Source: Crotalaria pallida (lineage: Eukaryota > Streptophyta > Magnoliopsida > Fabales > Fabaceae). Taken from it: a stretch of 64,000 bases of DNA. Where the stretch lies: assembly GCA_037953625.1 (NCBI GenBank), contig CM075656.1:89857001-89921000 (forward strand), in the 5' to 3' direction. Position 1 is the first letter of the stretch; the number at the start of each line of letters is the position of its first letter. This document shows, piece after piece, positions 23,757-35,250 of the stretch. The translations under genes and the position numbers were made by a program. Under the pieces are notes generated by a model. It searched no databases. It was not told the origin of the DNA and was given only the letters and a program-made list of their open reading frames with translations.

Positions 23757-24594
23757 CAGTGGCACTACTGCAATACTCCTTCTGACGCAAATTATAGAAA
23801 AAAATAACTAATTTTACGTTTATAAATGTGGTTGGTTGATTGTATTTAATTTTCTAAAATTTATATAAAAATAGAGATATTTTAATAAAGTTGTATTGAA
23901 AATAAAACAAATTAAATAAGATAACAATTCTTTAGGGATGTTTTAGTTGATTTTTTTAATGACTGAGTAAAGGTGTGTTCTAAAATTTAATTTTTGAGCA
24001 AGATGTAAAATTGTTAACCATTTTCACTTTTAGTTGATATTTTAATAATTTTTTATTTCACGTTGAGACATGCTCAAACATGCGTTTGGGGCCAATGCTT
24101 CTTTACATAACTTCTGCCTTTAATATCTATTTAACGTGGTTTTGGTTCAATTTGACGCAAAACCAAACAGGCTTTTTGTCATATATATCACTTACATGAA
24201 GAATCAACATCCCACCATAACATTTGTTGTTGTTATGCCACACAAGCACTTGTTTATATGAAATCCACTATACAAGTAAGGATCATACTCTTGAACTTTA
24301 ATTATAAGGTCAGAGGTTCAAATCACAGTATTGTAACTTTGGGAGGACTTTATGTACCATCAGTCCAGGGTTAAATTCACAGTTAAGATACAAATAAAAG
24401 ACCAAAAGCATTCATTTCGATAATCATATTGCTGCACACGTGGTAACCACAACAGTTTAAGTACTCTTTATCAACTTTAAATCTGTAATACCAAATGTTA
24501 TACCTCGATCTTCACTTCAATGGAATACAGTCATACACAAGATACACTCTCCAGCGGTTGCTGGTCTACTATGGCATAAGAAATTTCAAATTTC

Positions 24595-27093
24595 TTAATT
24601 TTGGTTCGCTGCTCCATGGTCAAGATTGTTTGGGAATTCAACGACGAATTTGATCCTAAGGTTACCCCTCTGTGAAGGATCTTTAGGAATTGGCATACCT
24701 TCCTTAGGGACCAACTCCTCATAGTTTGGATGAATCACATTGTTTATGGTAATGGTGAGACTTCTGTCATCTAGAGTTGTAAGATGGATAGAGTATCCTG
24801 CAAGAGCTTCAGCTTCAGCTTCAGCAAGTGTAATCTTTTGTGTCACAACCAAATCATTACCATCTCTCGTAAATACACCGTGAGGTTTCTCATCAATAAC
24901 AAACACAAGATCTGCGGCAATAACATTCGGCTGCTCATTTCCTTTCTCTGCGAAAGTTATTTTTGTTCCCTTTTTCCATCCAGGTTTGATTTCAATGGTT
25001 AATAATTCCTCCACCAGCACAGTTTTCCTGCAAACAGAATAGTAGAGAGAGAATGGATCAATGTGAATGCACTTATTGGCAAAAGTAACAAGTGAAACAA
25101 TAAATCCTTGCCCCTTTTCAGAGAAATTCTAGAGTATAACTCGATTTACCATAATAAAGGTAGCTCAGAGAGTCAGGGTAAACATATTTTGCACAGCTCA
25201 CTGATAAATCATGAATGTTAAAATCAGTGATCACCATCACTTCCATTTATATGTTTTCCCTTCCTTAAAGTGTGTAATGGCACAAATCCTTATCCAAAAG
25301 CCAAAGAAAAAGAGGGGAACAAGGAGAAAAAATAGCAGATTGCCAAAATTTTGTAACATGTAGAAGTCAAGCGATTATCTACAAAATCCAACAAATTAAG
25401 ACATCTAACTACTATCTAAAGTTAAGAAATATGGCAAATGCTAGAGAAGAAGTTTACAGAAAGTGAGAAACTACAAATGAATTTGGATTAAAATGCTAGG
25501 TTTGAAGATTAAGACAATGCGTGACATATGTAGACATAGAAGGTGACCAGCTAGTAACTAGTTGTTAAGTCCTCAAAGTAACTCAACCAGTCTTCTAACT
25601 AACTTTTTACACTAACAACAATCTTAAAAGTTTGAATTTTATCAACAACACAGAAATGTATCAAAACTACACTCTTAAACAAATCCAACAGCAGAACTCA
25701 TTCCATTTAAAAGATTTAGTTGCAAGAAGTTTAAAGTAAAACTTGAATTAAATTGAAATGCCAAACAACGAGTATTTACCCTCTTGCATCCATAATTTCC
25801 CTTGTGATCTTCAACCTTTTGGTAGTCCCCTTGTAAAGTTCCTCAAGGCTGCAAGGCAATGTATTTTCGATAGGAGATGCTTTGCGTGGTGGACCTTGAT
25901 TCATAGGCTTGCCTTCTCGAGCTGAACTAAACATGTCATCTCTAAACATTCCACCAAATGACCTTGAGACCCAACTACCTCCCATCATGCCCCTGCCGCA
26001 GCCACCGCCACCACAACCACCACGACCAACTCCCATTCCTCCAAACGGGCTAGAACACCCAAAAAATTCTGCAAATACATGGTCGGCATTTCTGGGATTG
26101 AACCTAAACGTTGTTGGCCCATTCCCAGTATGAAAGAATGAAGCACCAGCCGTGTCCGGATGTGGCATTCGGCCTTTAAGGGCTTCTTCTCCATACTGAT
26201 CATAAACTGCTCTCTTTTGTGGATCACTTAGAACCTGCGTGAAACCAACATACCAACATAGATTCCATATTAAACAACACTAACACAATTAAAAATAAAT
26301 ATCCAATTCATGCCTGACAAATAATGAGCTCCTCAATTTCGTCCCTCGGAAATTAAAAATCCCAAATTGATCCTCAATGATCATAGATGCCAATCAATAA
26401 GTACTCTTCATGAGAATTTTAGGGACACTTTAGTTTCTAACAAGGACTATTCTGACCCTGATTTGATATTCTTAGAGGCCAAATTAGAATTTTTCATTTA
26501 TCAATGAACAAACCCATTTATTCTTAGGGACAAGCTTGAGTATTCACTCAAAAATTACAATACACTCCACATACAGACAGTGAGGGAGAAAATAAATTAG
26601 AATAGAAATAAGGATATAACAGCTTAGTATATGAACAAAGATTGGAATATGAGAAAGACATGTGATATTCTTTTAGTTCCATAATCACAGGTAGCAAGAG
26701 ATTCATAGAGTAAGTGAGTAACATCAATGATCATGATTTTCTAGCAAATCAACTCAAGGTAGAAATTAGTATCTAAACTGAGGAATTTTGTTAGTCACAG
26801 ATAGTAAGAGATTCATATAGCAAAGATCAATGATCACTATTTTCTAGCAAAGTAACAATACAAGGAAGAAATTAGGATATAAAAATTAAAATGAGTAGCT
26901 TTTATAGATAGATAAGATAATTACTAACCTCATAGGCTTCAGAAATCTGCTTGAATTTAGTCTCAGCCTCTCTTTTATTGTTTGGATTCTTATCAGGGTG
27001 CCATTTCATAGCAAGCTTTCTGTAAGCTTTCTTCAAATCTTCATCAGTGCCACTTCTTTCAACCTCCAATATCTCATAATACTCCACTCCCAT
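24595..27093 (-). CDS. Type II DnaJ/Hsp40 co-chaperone (DNAJB-like)
   Basis: Three exons on the minus strand: 27093-26929, 26234-25780 and 25027-24595; they join in frame to 350 residues. The J domain occupies residues 1-70, with the HPD motif at 32-34 (MKWHPDKNPNNK) that stimulates Hsp70 ATPase. A Gly-rich region follows (GVGRGGCGGGGCGRGMMGG), then the C-terminal client-binding beta domains (PCSLEELYKGTTKRLKITRE, RDGNDLVVTQKITL). The CxxCxGxG zinc finger is absent, so this is type II, probably cytosolic. I chose ATG 27093 (MGVEYYEILEV) because plant relatives begin MGVDYY. Oddity: a short Ala-Glu expansion (LAEAEAEALAGY, about residues 272-281) where relatives, as I recall, have LAEALTGY. 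Confidence 0.93.
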
Positions 27094-28319
27094 ATTCTCA
27101 CTTCCTCTTTTGCTCAACCTTCTGATCCGTTTTGTTCATAGAGATATTGAATTTTTCAGTGATGAAGTTCTATCATTTGCAACCAAAGTTTTCACACCAC
27201 TGTTTACAGTAGTAATTTTATGATACTAAGTCAACTAACATAGGAACCTGTTAAAAATGTTTATTGTCCGTAATAATGTTTCAAGAGTTACCCTCTCAAT
27301 AATGTCGATATCATATTATAGTAGTAATTTTTTTTTTTAATGTAATTTAATTTATGAACTTATCTCTTACTATATTATAAATTATTATATTTGCACGTGA
27401 AACACGCGTCGGAAAGATTTTATAATCTGAAAGGTGCGCAATACACCAACTTCTAAAATCCGAAAGTAAGTATTCCAGTAATTTGGAAAAAAAAAAAAAA
27501 ACAAACAAACAAACTTAACAATTAACTTTGAGGAACTTTACAAGTACACTAGAGCTGATTGCATTAGAGTTGAAAGTTTATACTTACATATCATCGAGTA
27601 ATGATAAATCAACCTATAAAATCAACCTACAAAATAACTTACGCTACAAAAATATGACATATATCACTTGTTTATTAAAGCTACGTAACAAGCTAATTGT
27701 GCAATTTGCTAATTTTGTTAAATGGATATAATATTAACTAAAGTTTAAATAAGTTTTTATCGTGGTAAATATGGTTAATTTTGACATTAATCTTTGGGAA
27801 AAAAAACTTTGACCTATTTTACTCATTTTAAAGTTACACAATTTTTAAATTCATTCTTTTCCATTATATTTTAATTGTTATGTGATGATGTGACTAACTG
27901 AATACACTTCAGTAATGTTATGTCTCAGTTAACGTTGCCACTTATTAACTAAATCACATGTACAATTTTTTATTTATTTATTTTTAGTATTTTTTAAGTA
28001 TTTAATTAAATTAAGTGAAAAAAATTACAATTTGTTGATACTTTTTATATGGGTCATCTCGACACATGTGCAAACATGTGCGATCGCATAGGACCCCCAA
28101 TTTTTTAATCATTTTATATTATATTAGAGTATAGTTCTAAATATTAAAAAACTATTACTAATTATCATTAATATACTTAACTTCTAACAAAAATCATTAA
28201 TATATTTAAAAATTAAAAATACTTAATACATAATCTTATGTGAGTAAATCTCATAAATTTTGGGCCTTGAGTTGAAAGTAAGAAAAAAAAAATTCATTCT
28301 ATATTTCACGGTGAAACTA

Positions 28320-28705
28320 AGGACTCGTTTGGTAGACATGATAAGATAATTTATTTTATCTAATTACTATCGAGAGTTAGGTGAGTCAGCAAGATATAAC
28401 AGTGCTAACCTATTGACCTGTCCAATCTTGTGTGCCTAGTGTATTTTCTATCCTACGGGGAGGGTTGAAATAGAAATGAACGGGATGGTGATAGTGCAGT
28501 TTTTCCCTTATACTCTCTCACATTAACATCGGTGTTACCACCATCATCACACTACCACAATCATCACCACCTCATCAACGAAATTGTTATCTGGTGTGCA
28601 CCAAATACTAAATATGATAAGAGTTATCTTACTCATATCATATCCTGCTCTTGTTGCTCTTTGTCCTATCATGTCCTTATCCTATCTTGACCTCAAACAA
28701 GCCCT
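28320..28705. mobile_element. MITE with (A)GGxCTxGTTTG ends
   Basis: The left end AGGACTCGTTTGGTAGACAT and the right end, reversed, AGGGCTTGTTTGAGGTCAAG are related, and the interior has 'ATGATAAGATAA'-like repeats in both orientations. The sequence at 38529-38836 belongs to the same family in the opposite orientation, sharing internal sequence (for example GTAGGATA...ATACACTA). This end type is common among hAT-like MITEs. No target duplication was confirmed. Confidence 0.5.
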
Positions 28706-28961
28706 AAAGGGTCAAGGGAGAAAAGAAAACCACACCCATTTACAAGTGAATATCACTTTTACTTTATAAAAGGAAACAAAATCTCATTATCAGTGCCAAC
28801 ATACTTCACCCTTGGCTCTTTCAGCTCCTTTCACTCCCTTAACGTAACACGCATGAGTTTCCAGTCCCCGCGACTCCACTATCGTTGCCCGACAACTGTT
28901 GCATTGCATATTGTTTGCCTAACGTATTAATCACATATTGAATTACGCTGACTAATAACTA

Positions 28962-29233
28962 CTCTCTCCGGTCTCATATATAAGTCAAAATAACTAATTT
29001 TGCAAGTATTAAGAAAGTTAGTTGACTGTATTTAATTTTTTTGAGTTCACAAAAGAAATAGACCATTTTAGAAAAGATGTATTGAGAATGAAACAAAAAT
29101 TAAATTATACAACCACTTTGTTGAGATATTTTAGGAATAATTGTATTGGAAATAGAAAGTTAGTTAAATTTTGCTTATATTTAAGACCATAAATAAGATG
29201 TTTTTATTTACTTATATTTGACACCGGAGGGAG
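28962..29233. mobile_element. Stowaway MITE
   Basis: TA-flanked (28960-28961 and 29234-29235), with ends CTCTCTCCGGTCTCATATAT and ACACCGGAGGGAG. Its interior closely matches 38081-38354 (for example 'GTTAGTTGACTGTATTTAAT' against 'GTTGGTTGAGTACATTTAAT'). Confidence 0.75.
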
Positions 29234-31559
29234 TATTATTCATGTTACTGTTGCATTTGTAGATAGATCTTTCTTCAAATTAAAGCTATTAAAGTCCTAC
29301 TTGTGTGCCACTATACAATGTCACAAGAAAGATTAAATGAATTAGCATTAATAGCTTTTGAAAATAAAATCTTGGAAAAAATTAGATACAAGGATTTAAT
29401 TGATGAGTTTGCTTCAAAGAAAGCTAAAACAATGATACTTTTCAACTGTAAATTAGATATTTTTAAAGTCAAAAATAAGTTGAAAAATTATATAATAAAA
29501 CATTTTTTATACAATGATTAACTTATATGATATATATAAATATATATATATATATATATTTTATTATTTTACATTTTTTAGGGGGACCTCGCTATTTATT
29601 TTCACAAGTTCCCAAAATATTTGAGACAGACCTGCTTTCCTTTTTTTTGTTGTATTCCTTACAAAATCATTGGTATCTCCAAGAGCACCTTTAATACTAG
29701 GGAGCCCTTGAGACTAATCCGGGGTGAATTGCGTGTCTGGCTCTTCCAGCGGGATTTTTTAGTGAATCGAGTCCGGAGCTACTAGCACTCGTGTCCCATT
29801 CACAAGATTTCAGTTGGGCCTTTAGGCTTACATCAACTAAACCCTGCTTTCTATTTGATATAAAATAACTTTAGTTTTATTTTTCTTTTCGGAAGAAAAC
29901 TAAGGCTAATAAAAGGAATGATATTTTATAATAGAAAGATAGACTGACGGTGGTTTTAAAAGCAGTTCTATTTCTTTCTTATCTCCTCGATCCACTGCAC
30001 TTTTGCAATAGTAAAATACGTGCCAACGGGCCAACGCTTTTGCTGTGTCTTCCGTCTTTTGCTCCATTCCGTGCTAACGTTACTATGATTCAGTTAGCAA
30101 CAGAGCAGGGGGTTACAAAATAGTTAGTGATAAGATTAGAACCAGTCAATTGTTATCCGGAAATATTATTATTATTTTTTCTACGTAAAAACAATTAATA
30201 AAACAGAATATAATATATTTTAAATTAAAAATATAATTATTTTCCAACAGTTTATATATTTCATGTCCTACTAAAAGTTACAGTTTGTTACGTTCTATTT
30301 GTAAGTAATTTACACAGCAATAAAAATTACACGACCATGCTTCCCCATCAATGTTTTGCCTGTGGAGTTGCATTTTTATAATTTTGCCATTGGTCATCAT
30401 GTTGTAATCCATGTTAGCAAATCAGATCCAAAAAAAATATAAACAAAAATAACAACAAAAATGTATTAAAAATGAAAATAGAAGATTATGAATAGCCCCA
30501 TCCAAAATGAACATCAAAATAAAAAAATTCAAAATTGAGCAAAATTTAAATTAGTTTACACATGCGTGTAAATCCCTTGTCTCGTATGTGTATGTATATA
30601 TACATGGACGAAACCAATTTAATTTAATTGGTGAACTTGGAGACCACAGGAAGAAGGAAGGCAATGTCATGAATTTGCATCATTTTGTTTACCTGTCAAG
30701 TAAAACCAAGCTCTCTGTGAGCTCGCAAACTGTCATCACATGACCTTGAATAATAATATCAAGATTTGTAGTCTCTTTTGTTTTGAGATCAATAGAATGC
30801 AGGGATACCAATCCTTCTCCTCTTGTTGAATATAGCACAAGAATAATTTTATAACACGCAATCATCCCCTGTATTCCTCCTCTTAGTTTACCAAGGGTGT
30901 ATATCTTAGACCACGACTTGGTGACACCATTATTCTCTCTCATGATCCATATGTTGAGCTCATTGAATGAATCTAGCTCAGGTGTAAAATCTAACACAGA
31001 TAAGCAACCGTCAATAACCGTAACATGTAAAACTTGTCCATTTTGTTAAACTTGTCTTCCTCCACGTTGAACATCAATATCTCATTATTGTTATTTGGAT
31101 TGTGGCGCCATTGGTTCACACTTCACAATCCAATGAATATTTCCACCCAGGAAACACTGCGAGAATGAAAATCGTGATGCTAGGAGCTGATAGGAAAAAT
31201 CATCAATAATCCTCCAAGCACCGTCATTGAGGGAATATAACTCGACACGGTTACCGCTATGAGAAAATGCGATGACTTTGAAATCATTTTTCTTCGAGTC
31301 GAATCCAAAGCCAACACGCTGAATGCATTGAATGGTAGTGGGAGGTTGGAGGCGGAGGTGTCTCCCGATGGAAGGATTCCATAGGACGAAAGAGTAGGAG
31401 GAGACATTGTGGATGATCTGTGCTTCGATGCGACAAACAAGGCCTTGAACAGACAAGGGATAGATGTATGAATAATGATAAGGGCGACGGGAACGATAAT
31501 ATGGCAGTTTCTTATTTGGGAGAATGCGAATGCGGGGGAGGTGGATAGCTGTAATGCCG

Positions 31560-31719
31560 AGGTGTCATTAGTATTATTATTATTATTATTAATAATAATA
31601 ATGCTGTGAAGGGACCATTGTGATCGTGATAATGAATGTGACAGGTCGAGGTGTCATTAGTATTATTATTATTATTATTTGTGATCGTGATAATGAATGT
31701 GACAGGTCGAGGTGTCATT

Positions 31720-31754
<35 letters not shown>

Positions 31755-31790
31755 TGTGAAGGGACCATTGTGATCGTGATAATGAATGTG
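31560..31790. repeat. Nested ATT/AAT microsatellite and 60-90 bp tandem duplications
   Basis: The unit 'GTGATCGTGATAATGAATGTG' occurs three times (starting near 31620, 31681 and 31770), and 'GGTGTCATTAGTATTATT' three times (near 31561, 31650 and 31710), each followed by an ATT run of variable length. The segment 'GTGAAGGGACCATTGTGATC' occurs twice (near 31606 and 31756). The array lies in the former F-box coding sequence and breaks its frame. Confidence 0.85.
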
Positions 31791-31845
31791 ACGGGTCTCT
31801 GGATTGTTGGATAAGAAGGGAAGGAGGGACGACGGTGCTTCGTTG

Positions 31846-32557
31846 TGTTACAGCCCTTAGGTAGAACTCAACCCCAAAAGCTAGCTATTAGGAGGAGGGT
31901 GCCTAAGGTCTTATAAACCCCTTCATCAAGTGTCCATACACTCGATGTGGGACTTCCAACTGGTTCATTACTCCAATTGGACCACTGGACAGAATTCCCG
32001 TAACAAACGCCCCTCCTTCAGAAGCCGACACCCGGCGGCTTGGTGAAGTCAGGACTCCCCCAATGTTAGGTTCCATCTACGGTTCGAAACATTGGGTTCG
32101 TTGCACTGGCTTTGATACCATTGTTACAGCCCTTAGGTAGAACTCAACCCCAAAAATTAGCTATTAGGAGGAGGGTGCCTAAGGTCTTATAAACCCCTTC
32201 ATCAAGTACCCATACACTCGATGTGGGACTTCCAACTGGTTCATTACTCCAATTGGACCACTGGACAGAATTCCCGTAACAAACGCCCCTCCTTCAGAAG
32301 TCGACACCCGGCGGCTTGGTGAAGTCAGGACTCCCCCAATGTTAGGTTCCATCTACGGTTCGAAACATTGGGTTCGTTGCACTGGCTTTGATACCATTGT
32401 TACAGCCCTTAGGTAGAACTCAACCCCAAAAATTAGCTATTAGGAGGAGGGTGCCTAAGGTCTTATAAACCCCTTCATCAAGTACCCATACACTCGATGT
32501 GGGACTTCCAACTGGTTCATTACTCCAATTGGACCACTGGACAGAATTCCCGTAACA
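31846..32557 (-). mobile_element. Tandem TRIM retrotransposon array (LTR-int-LTR-int-LTR)
   Basis: Three LTRs of exactly 160 bp (31846-32005, 32122-32281, 32398-32557) alternate with two internal segments of exactly 116 bp. On the minus strand each LTR starts TGTTACGGG and ends CTGTAACA. The internal part starts with TGGTATCAAAGCC, one base after the LTR, which is a primer-binding site for initiator tRNA-Met, and ends with a purine-rich GAAGGAGGGGCG tract just before the next LTR. The flanks carry a perfect 5-bp target duplication, CGTTG (31841-31845 and 32558-32562). There is no coding capacity. These are the defining traits of a terminal-repeat retrotransposon in miniature. It lies in sense orientation in the F-box exon. 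Confidence 0.93.
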
Positions 32558-32974
32558 CGTTGTCGTTTGATGTGGGAGAAGATGAAGGAATGACTGTGGA
32601 TGAGTGAGTGCCATGTTTTGCAAACTGAACTCAGCCGGAGAAGTGTAGTGGGTGGCAGTCGAATCAGAATATCCTCCACCACTTCATCCGGAACATACCC
32701 ACAAAAGACGGCGGCGGAGGATGTCGTCGTGGTGGTCTTGCCGTAGCACTGCCCCATCCACATATCGATCGATCGAACAAATTTCTTCTAAACGAGAGAA
32801 TTTTAGATTTGAGTGAGTGAGTGAGTGTGCACGAGGTGGCTTCAGCAACCAATTTATTCGGCCTCTCTCAATGCAAGCTTTCTTTCATACTAAGAAATCC
32901 CATCAATTAAATAAACAAATAATTAATGAAAACCATTATCTCAATAAGACATTATTTCTCCCATCTAAAAAAAA

Positions 32975-33107
32975 TGAGTTTTCTTAAAGAGCTTAAAAGT
33001 GGATGTATTTCATTGGAAAAATAAATACAAAGTCTTTTTATTCTACCAATACAACATTTTCCAATGAAATACATCCACTTTTAGGCTCTTTAAGAAAAAA
33101 AATCTCC
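32975..33107. mobile_element. Foldback-type MITE
   Basis: Two arms of about 40 bp are almost perfect inverted copies: CTTAAAGAGCTTAAAAGTGG...CATTGGAAAA on the left and TTTTCCAATG...CCACTTTTAGGCTCTTTAAG on the right, separated by a short AT-rich loop. Transcripts would fold into a strong hairpin. Confidence 0.7.
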
Positions 33108-33207
33108 AAATGTTATCTAAAACCAAATTTTCAAAACAATTAAATATGAGTCAAGGTTAAATTTTTTTTTCAGGGGCCAAAATCTAAACACTCTCAACTT
33201 TCAGGAA

Positions 33208-33707
33208 CTAAATACAGAAATAAGCTTTTTTAATTTGATCGAGTAATTCTTCGATATCTTGTTTTATCAGCTCCTTTCCCAACCGACATACTGCTCTCAA
33301 CACTTCCTTAAAATAACGAGACACGGTTTCTACTAAGTGTTGCAAGCAATCTGCAACCTGTCTATGGCCAACATTATAGCCAAGTATGAACAAAAATATG
33401 AAAACATTTTCTTCTACTTGCACAAACCTTGAATCATCCACGTAATTTCTCCTTCTCAGTTCATTGCAAAAATTAACAAAACATGTTTTTTTATTATGAA
33501 TTGCTCATAACAAACTGTTTCAGATCCACTGAGTACCTCTGCAGTATAATCACGACCACTTAATGATGATGTCCGAACTTTTTCTTTATACAAATATTTA
33601 TTACTATAATTGTGGATCATATTAACCACCATCAACTGAGCTAATTCTTCATCATCACTTGAATCTGATGAAGAATCATCAAAGCTAAAAACATTATCAG
33701 CCTCCAT
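33208..33707 (-). pseudogene. PIF/Harbinger transposase (HARBI1-like) N-terminal remnant
   Basis: ATG 33707 starts a Ser/Asp-rich leader (SFDDSSSDSSDDEELAQL) followed by SGRDYTAEVLSGSETVCYEQ. After a one-base frameshift near 33460-33475 the sequence continues with NELRRRNYVDDSRFVQVEE and VGHRQVADCLQH...VSRYFKEVLRAVCRLGKE. These are the N-terminal and helix-turn-helix parts of plant PIF/Harbinger nucleases. The DDE catalytic half is missing and the frame ends in TTTGATC..AAGCTTATTTC sequence near 33208, so it cannot be an active transposase. Confidence 0.8.
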
Positions 33708-34791
33708 TATATCTATGACCTGTCATAAAATGCTATTTCCCCTCAAATTACAATCTATGTACTTAATTAGATGTACAAGCTAACGAATACTCAAACAGTA
33801 AAAGCTAACATTCCAGAAAATCAAATAATTAACTAAAAGTTAACATTCCAGAAAAGCTAACACTCCAGAAAAGCAAATAATTTTTGATTGCAAACAAAAC
33901 TGAGATAACATACCACACAAAATGAAAAACAATTGGGACACAAGCATTCACAATTACAAAACTTAATTATAAAAATCATTAATGAAAACCATTATCTCAA
34001 TAAGAGATTATATATTTCTCCCATCCAAAAAAAAAAAAAAATCTCGAAACCTTATCTGTTACATCTATTAATTATGAAAATCATTATCTTATCAAAGGAA
34101 GTTATTTTTTGAATGAAAAAACTAATATAATTTTTTTTCTTAACTTAGGGTTAAGGATAAGAGACTAAAAGAAGTGCATTTTTATAGAAAAACTAAACAT
34201 TTAATGATTTAAGTGATAATGGACTTAGTTTTTCTAGGTTTCTTTGCTACTTTTAACTTCTTATCCTCAATCCTAAGGGCTGAGTTTAAGCAAACCCTTA
34301 AAATAAAACTGTAAATGAAATATCTGCTTGATTAATTAAGCAACAAATATGCTATTTATTAAAAGATTAATGAGTAAGCACTGACAGTGTAAAATTTTTT
34401 ACATCATCAGTATTACTTTAATTTAAAAGTCAACAACCATAAATGGATGAATGGTAGATGATGCATTGATGGTGTAAAAAACTTTACACTGTCGATGCAT
34501 TACCCATTTTCTCATTTATTAATAGTGAAAAAAAAAATAATATTCTCCACGTTCCTATGTATAAGCTCTTGAAAAATTAATTTTATTAAAAGTAAATACG
34601 GATTTTTAATATAAAAACTTAGAAAGGAATTTTAATATAAAAAAACCTGGAAAATACATTTTTTCATTAAAGGTGAACTAAATACTAATCAATAATAACA
34701 AAGGATCACTTTCTAGAATCTCTTTGCAAATACGGTATTTGTTCATGTAAAATAGTATCATTTTGATATATTTCACATTTATTTAAAAAAA
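33708..34791. other. AT-rich spacer with small repeats
   Basis: Holds 'CATTCCAGAAAA' microrepeats near 33810-33890, a block at about 33978-34025 that repeats 32923-32965, and one MITE (34377-34502). No gene is seen. Confidence 0.45.
34377..34502. mobile_element. Small MITE with 'GACAGTGTAAA' ends
   Basis: The inverted ends are GCACTGACAGTGTAAAATTT on the left and, reversed, TGCATCGACAGTGTAAAGTT on the right. It is about 125 bp and related to the nested element at about 13995-14150. Confidence 0.6.
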
Positions 34792-35250
34792 CTACTCTCA
34801 CCCCGTGCAATGTACGGGTTATTGATATTTTAATTTTTTTATATTAATTAAATATTTTAAAGTAAATTTTTTTATATATTTTAAAGTAAAGATTATTATT
34901 ACACAACAATAAAAAAAATATACAAAAATGCATAGACTCAAATCAAACCCTACACTTAAAAAAATTAATTTGAATGAGTTTATTGAGAAATTTTGTACTA
35001 ACTTGTATAAATAACAAATAACACTTTTTACCTAATATCTTTCGTATTTATTTAATGGAAAAAATTAACATTTTTATATGATTATGAACTTTATTTTGAA
35101 GAATCAAAAGTAAATCATATTTAAATATTTTCATCTTTTTTGTTTGGTACTATTATGAGTAAATTTAAGGATAAATTAGAATATTCAATATTTCATAGGA
35201 CATGAAGACGACGTTGAATTTTGTTATTCTTGACTATTGATTAACACATT

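Larger units (their letters stand above)
22422..24594. other. Spacer between the RINGLET and DnaJ genes (tail to tail)
   Basis: Both neighbouring genes end in this spacer. It contains the RINGLET 3' UTR (AATAAA-like sequences near 22687), two MITEs listed separately, a small LINE-like fragment near 23514, and AT-rich sequence with no further gene that I can see. Confidence 0.5.
27118..30688. other. Intergenic region upstream of the DnaJ gene
   Basis: AT-rich sequence with no gene that I can support. It holds a hAT-like MITE (28320-28705), a Stowaway MITE (28962-29233), an AT microsatellite near 29528-29560 and unassigned stretches. The segment about 29680-29850 is less AT-rich but is not recognised. 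Confidence 0.45.
30689..32763 (-). pseudogene. F-box protein gene with F-box-associated domain, disrupted
   Basis: The N-terminus (ATG 32763) encodes an intact F-box at about residues 22-64 (VPDEVVEDILIRLPPTTLLR, SVCKTWHSLI), the module that binds SKP1 in SCF ubiquitin ligases. Codon 67 is followed by a TRIM array (31846-32557). Beyond it the frame resumes (STVVPPFLIQQSRDPSHS), then meets an ATT/AAT microsatellite with nested duplications (31560-31790) that causes stops and a shift. Typical F-box-associated sequence follows (LPNKKLPYYRSRRPYHYSY, VLWNPSIGRHLRLQPP, NDFKVIAFSHSGNRVELYSL). Two more compensating shifts lie near 31090 and 31035, before the C-terminal part (DFTPELDSFNELNIWIMREN). 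Without these lesions it would be an ordinary legume-type F-box/FBA protein. A truncated product of about 100 residues, ending inside the TRIM, is still encodable. Confidence 0.85.

Noticed and set aside
27094..27117. Upstream extension of the DnaJ protein (SKRGSEN) from a non-ATG codon
   Set aside because: The family starts MGVxYY, and an ATG at 27093 fits this exactly.
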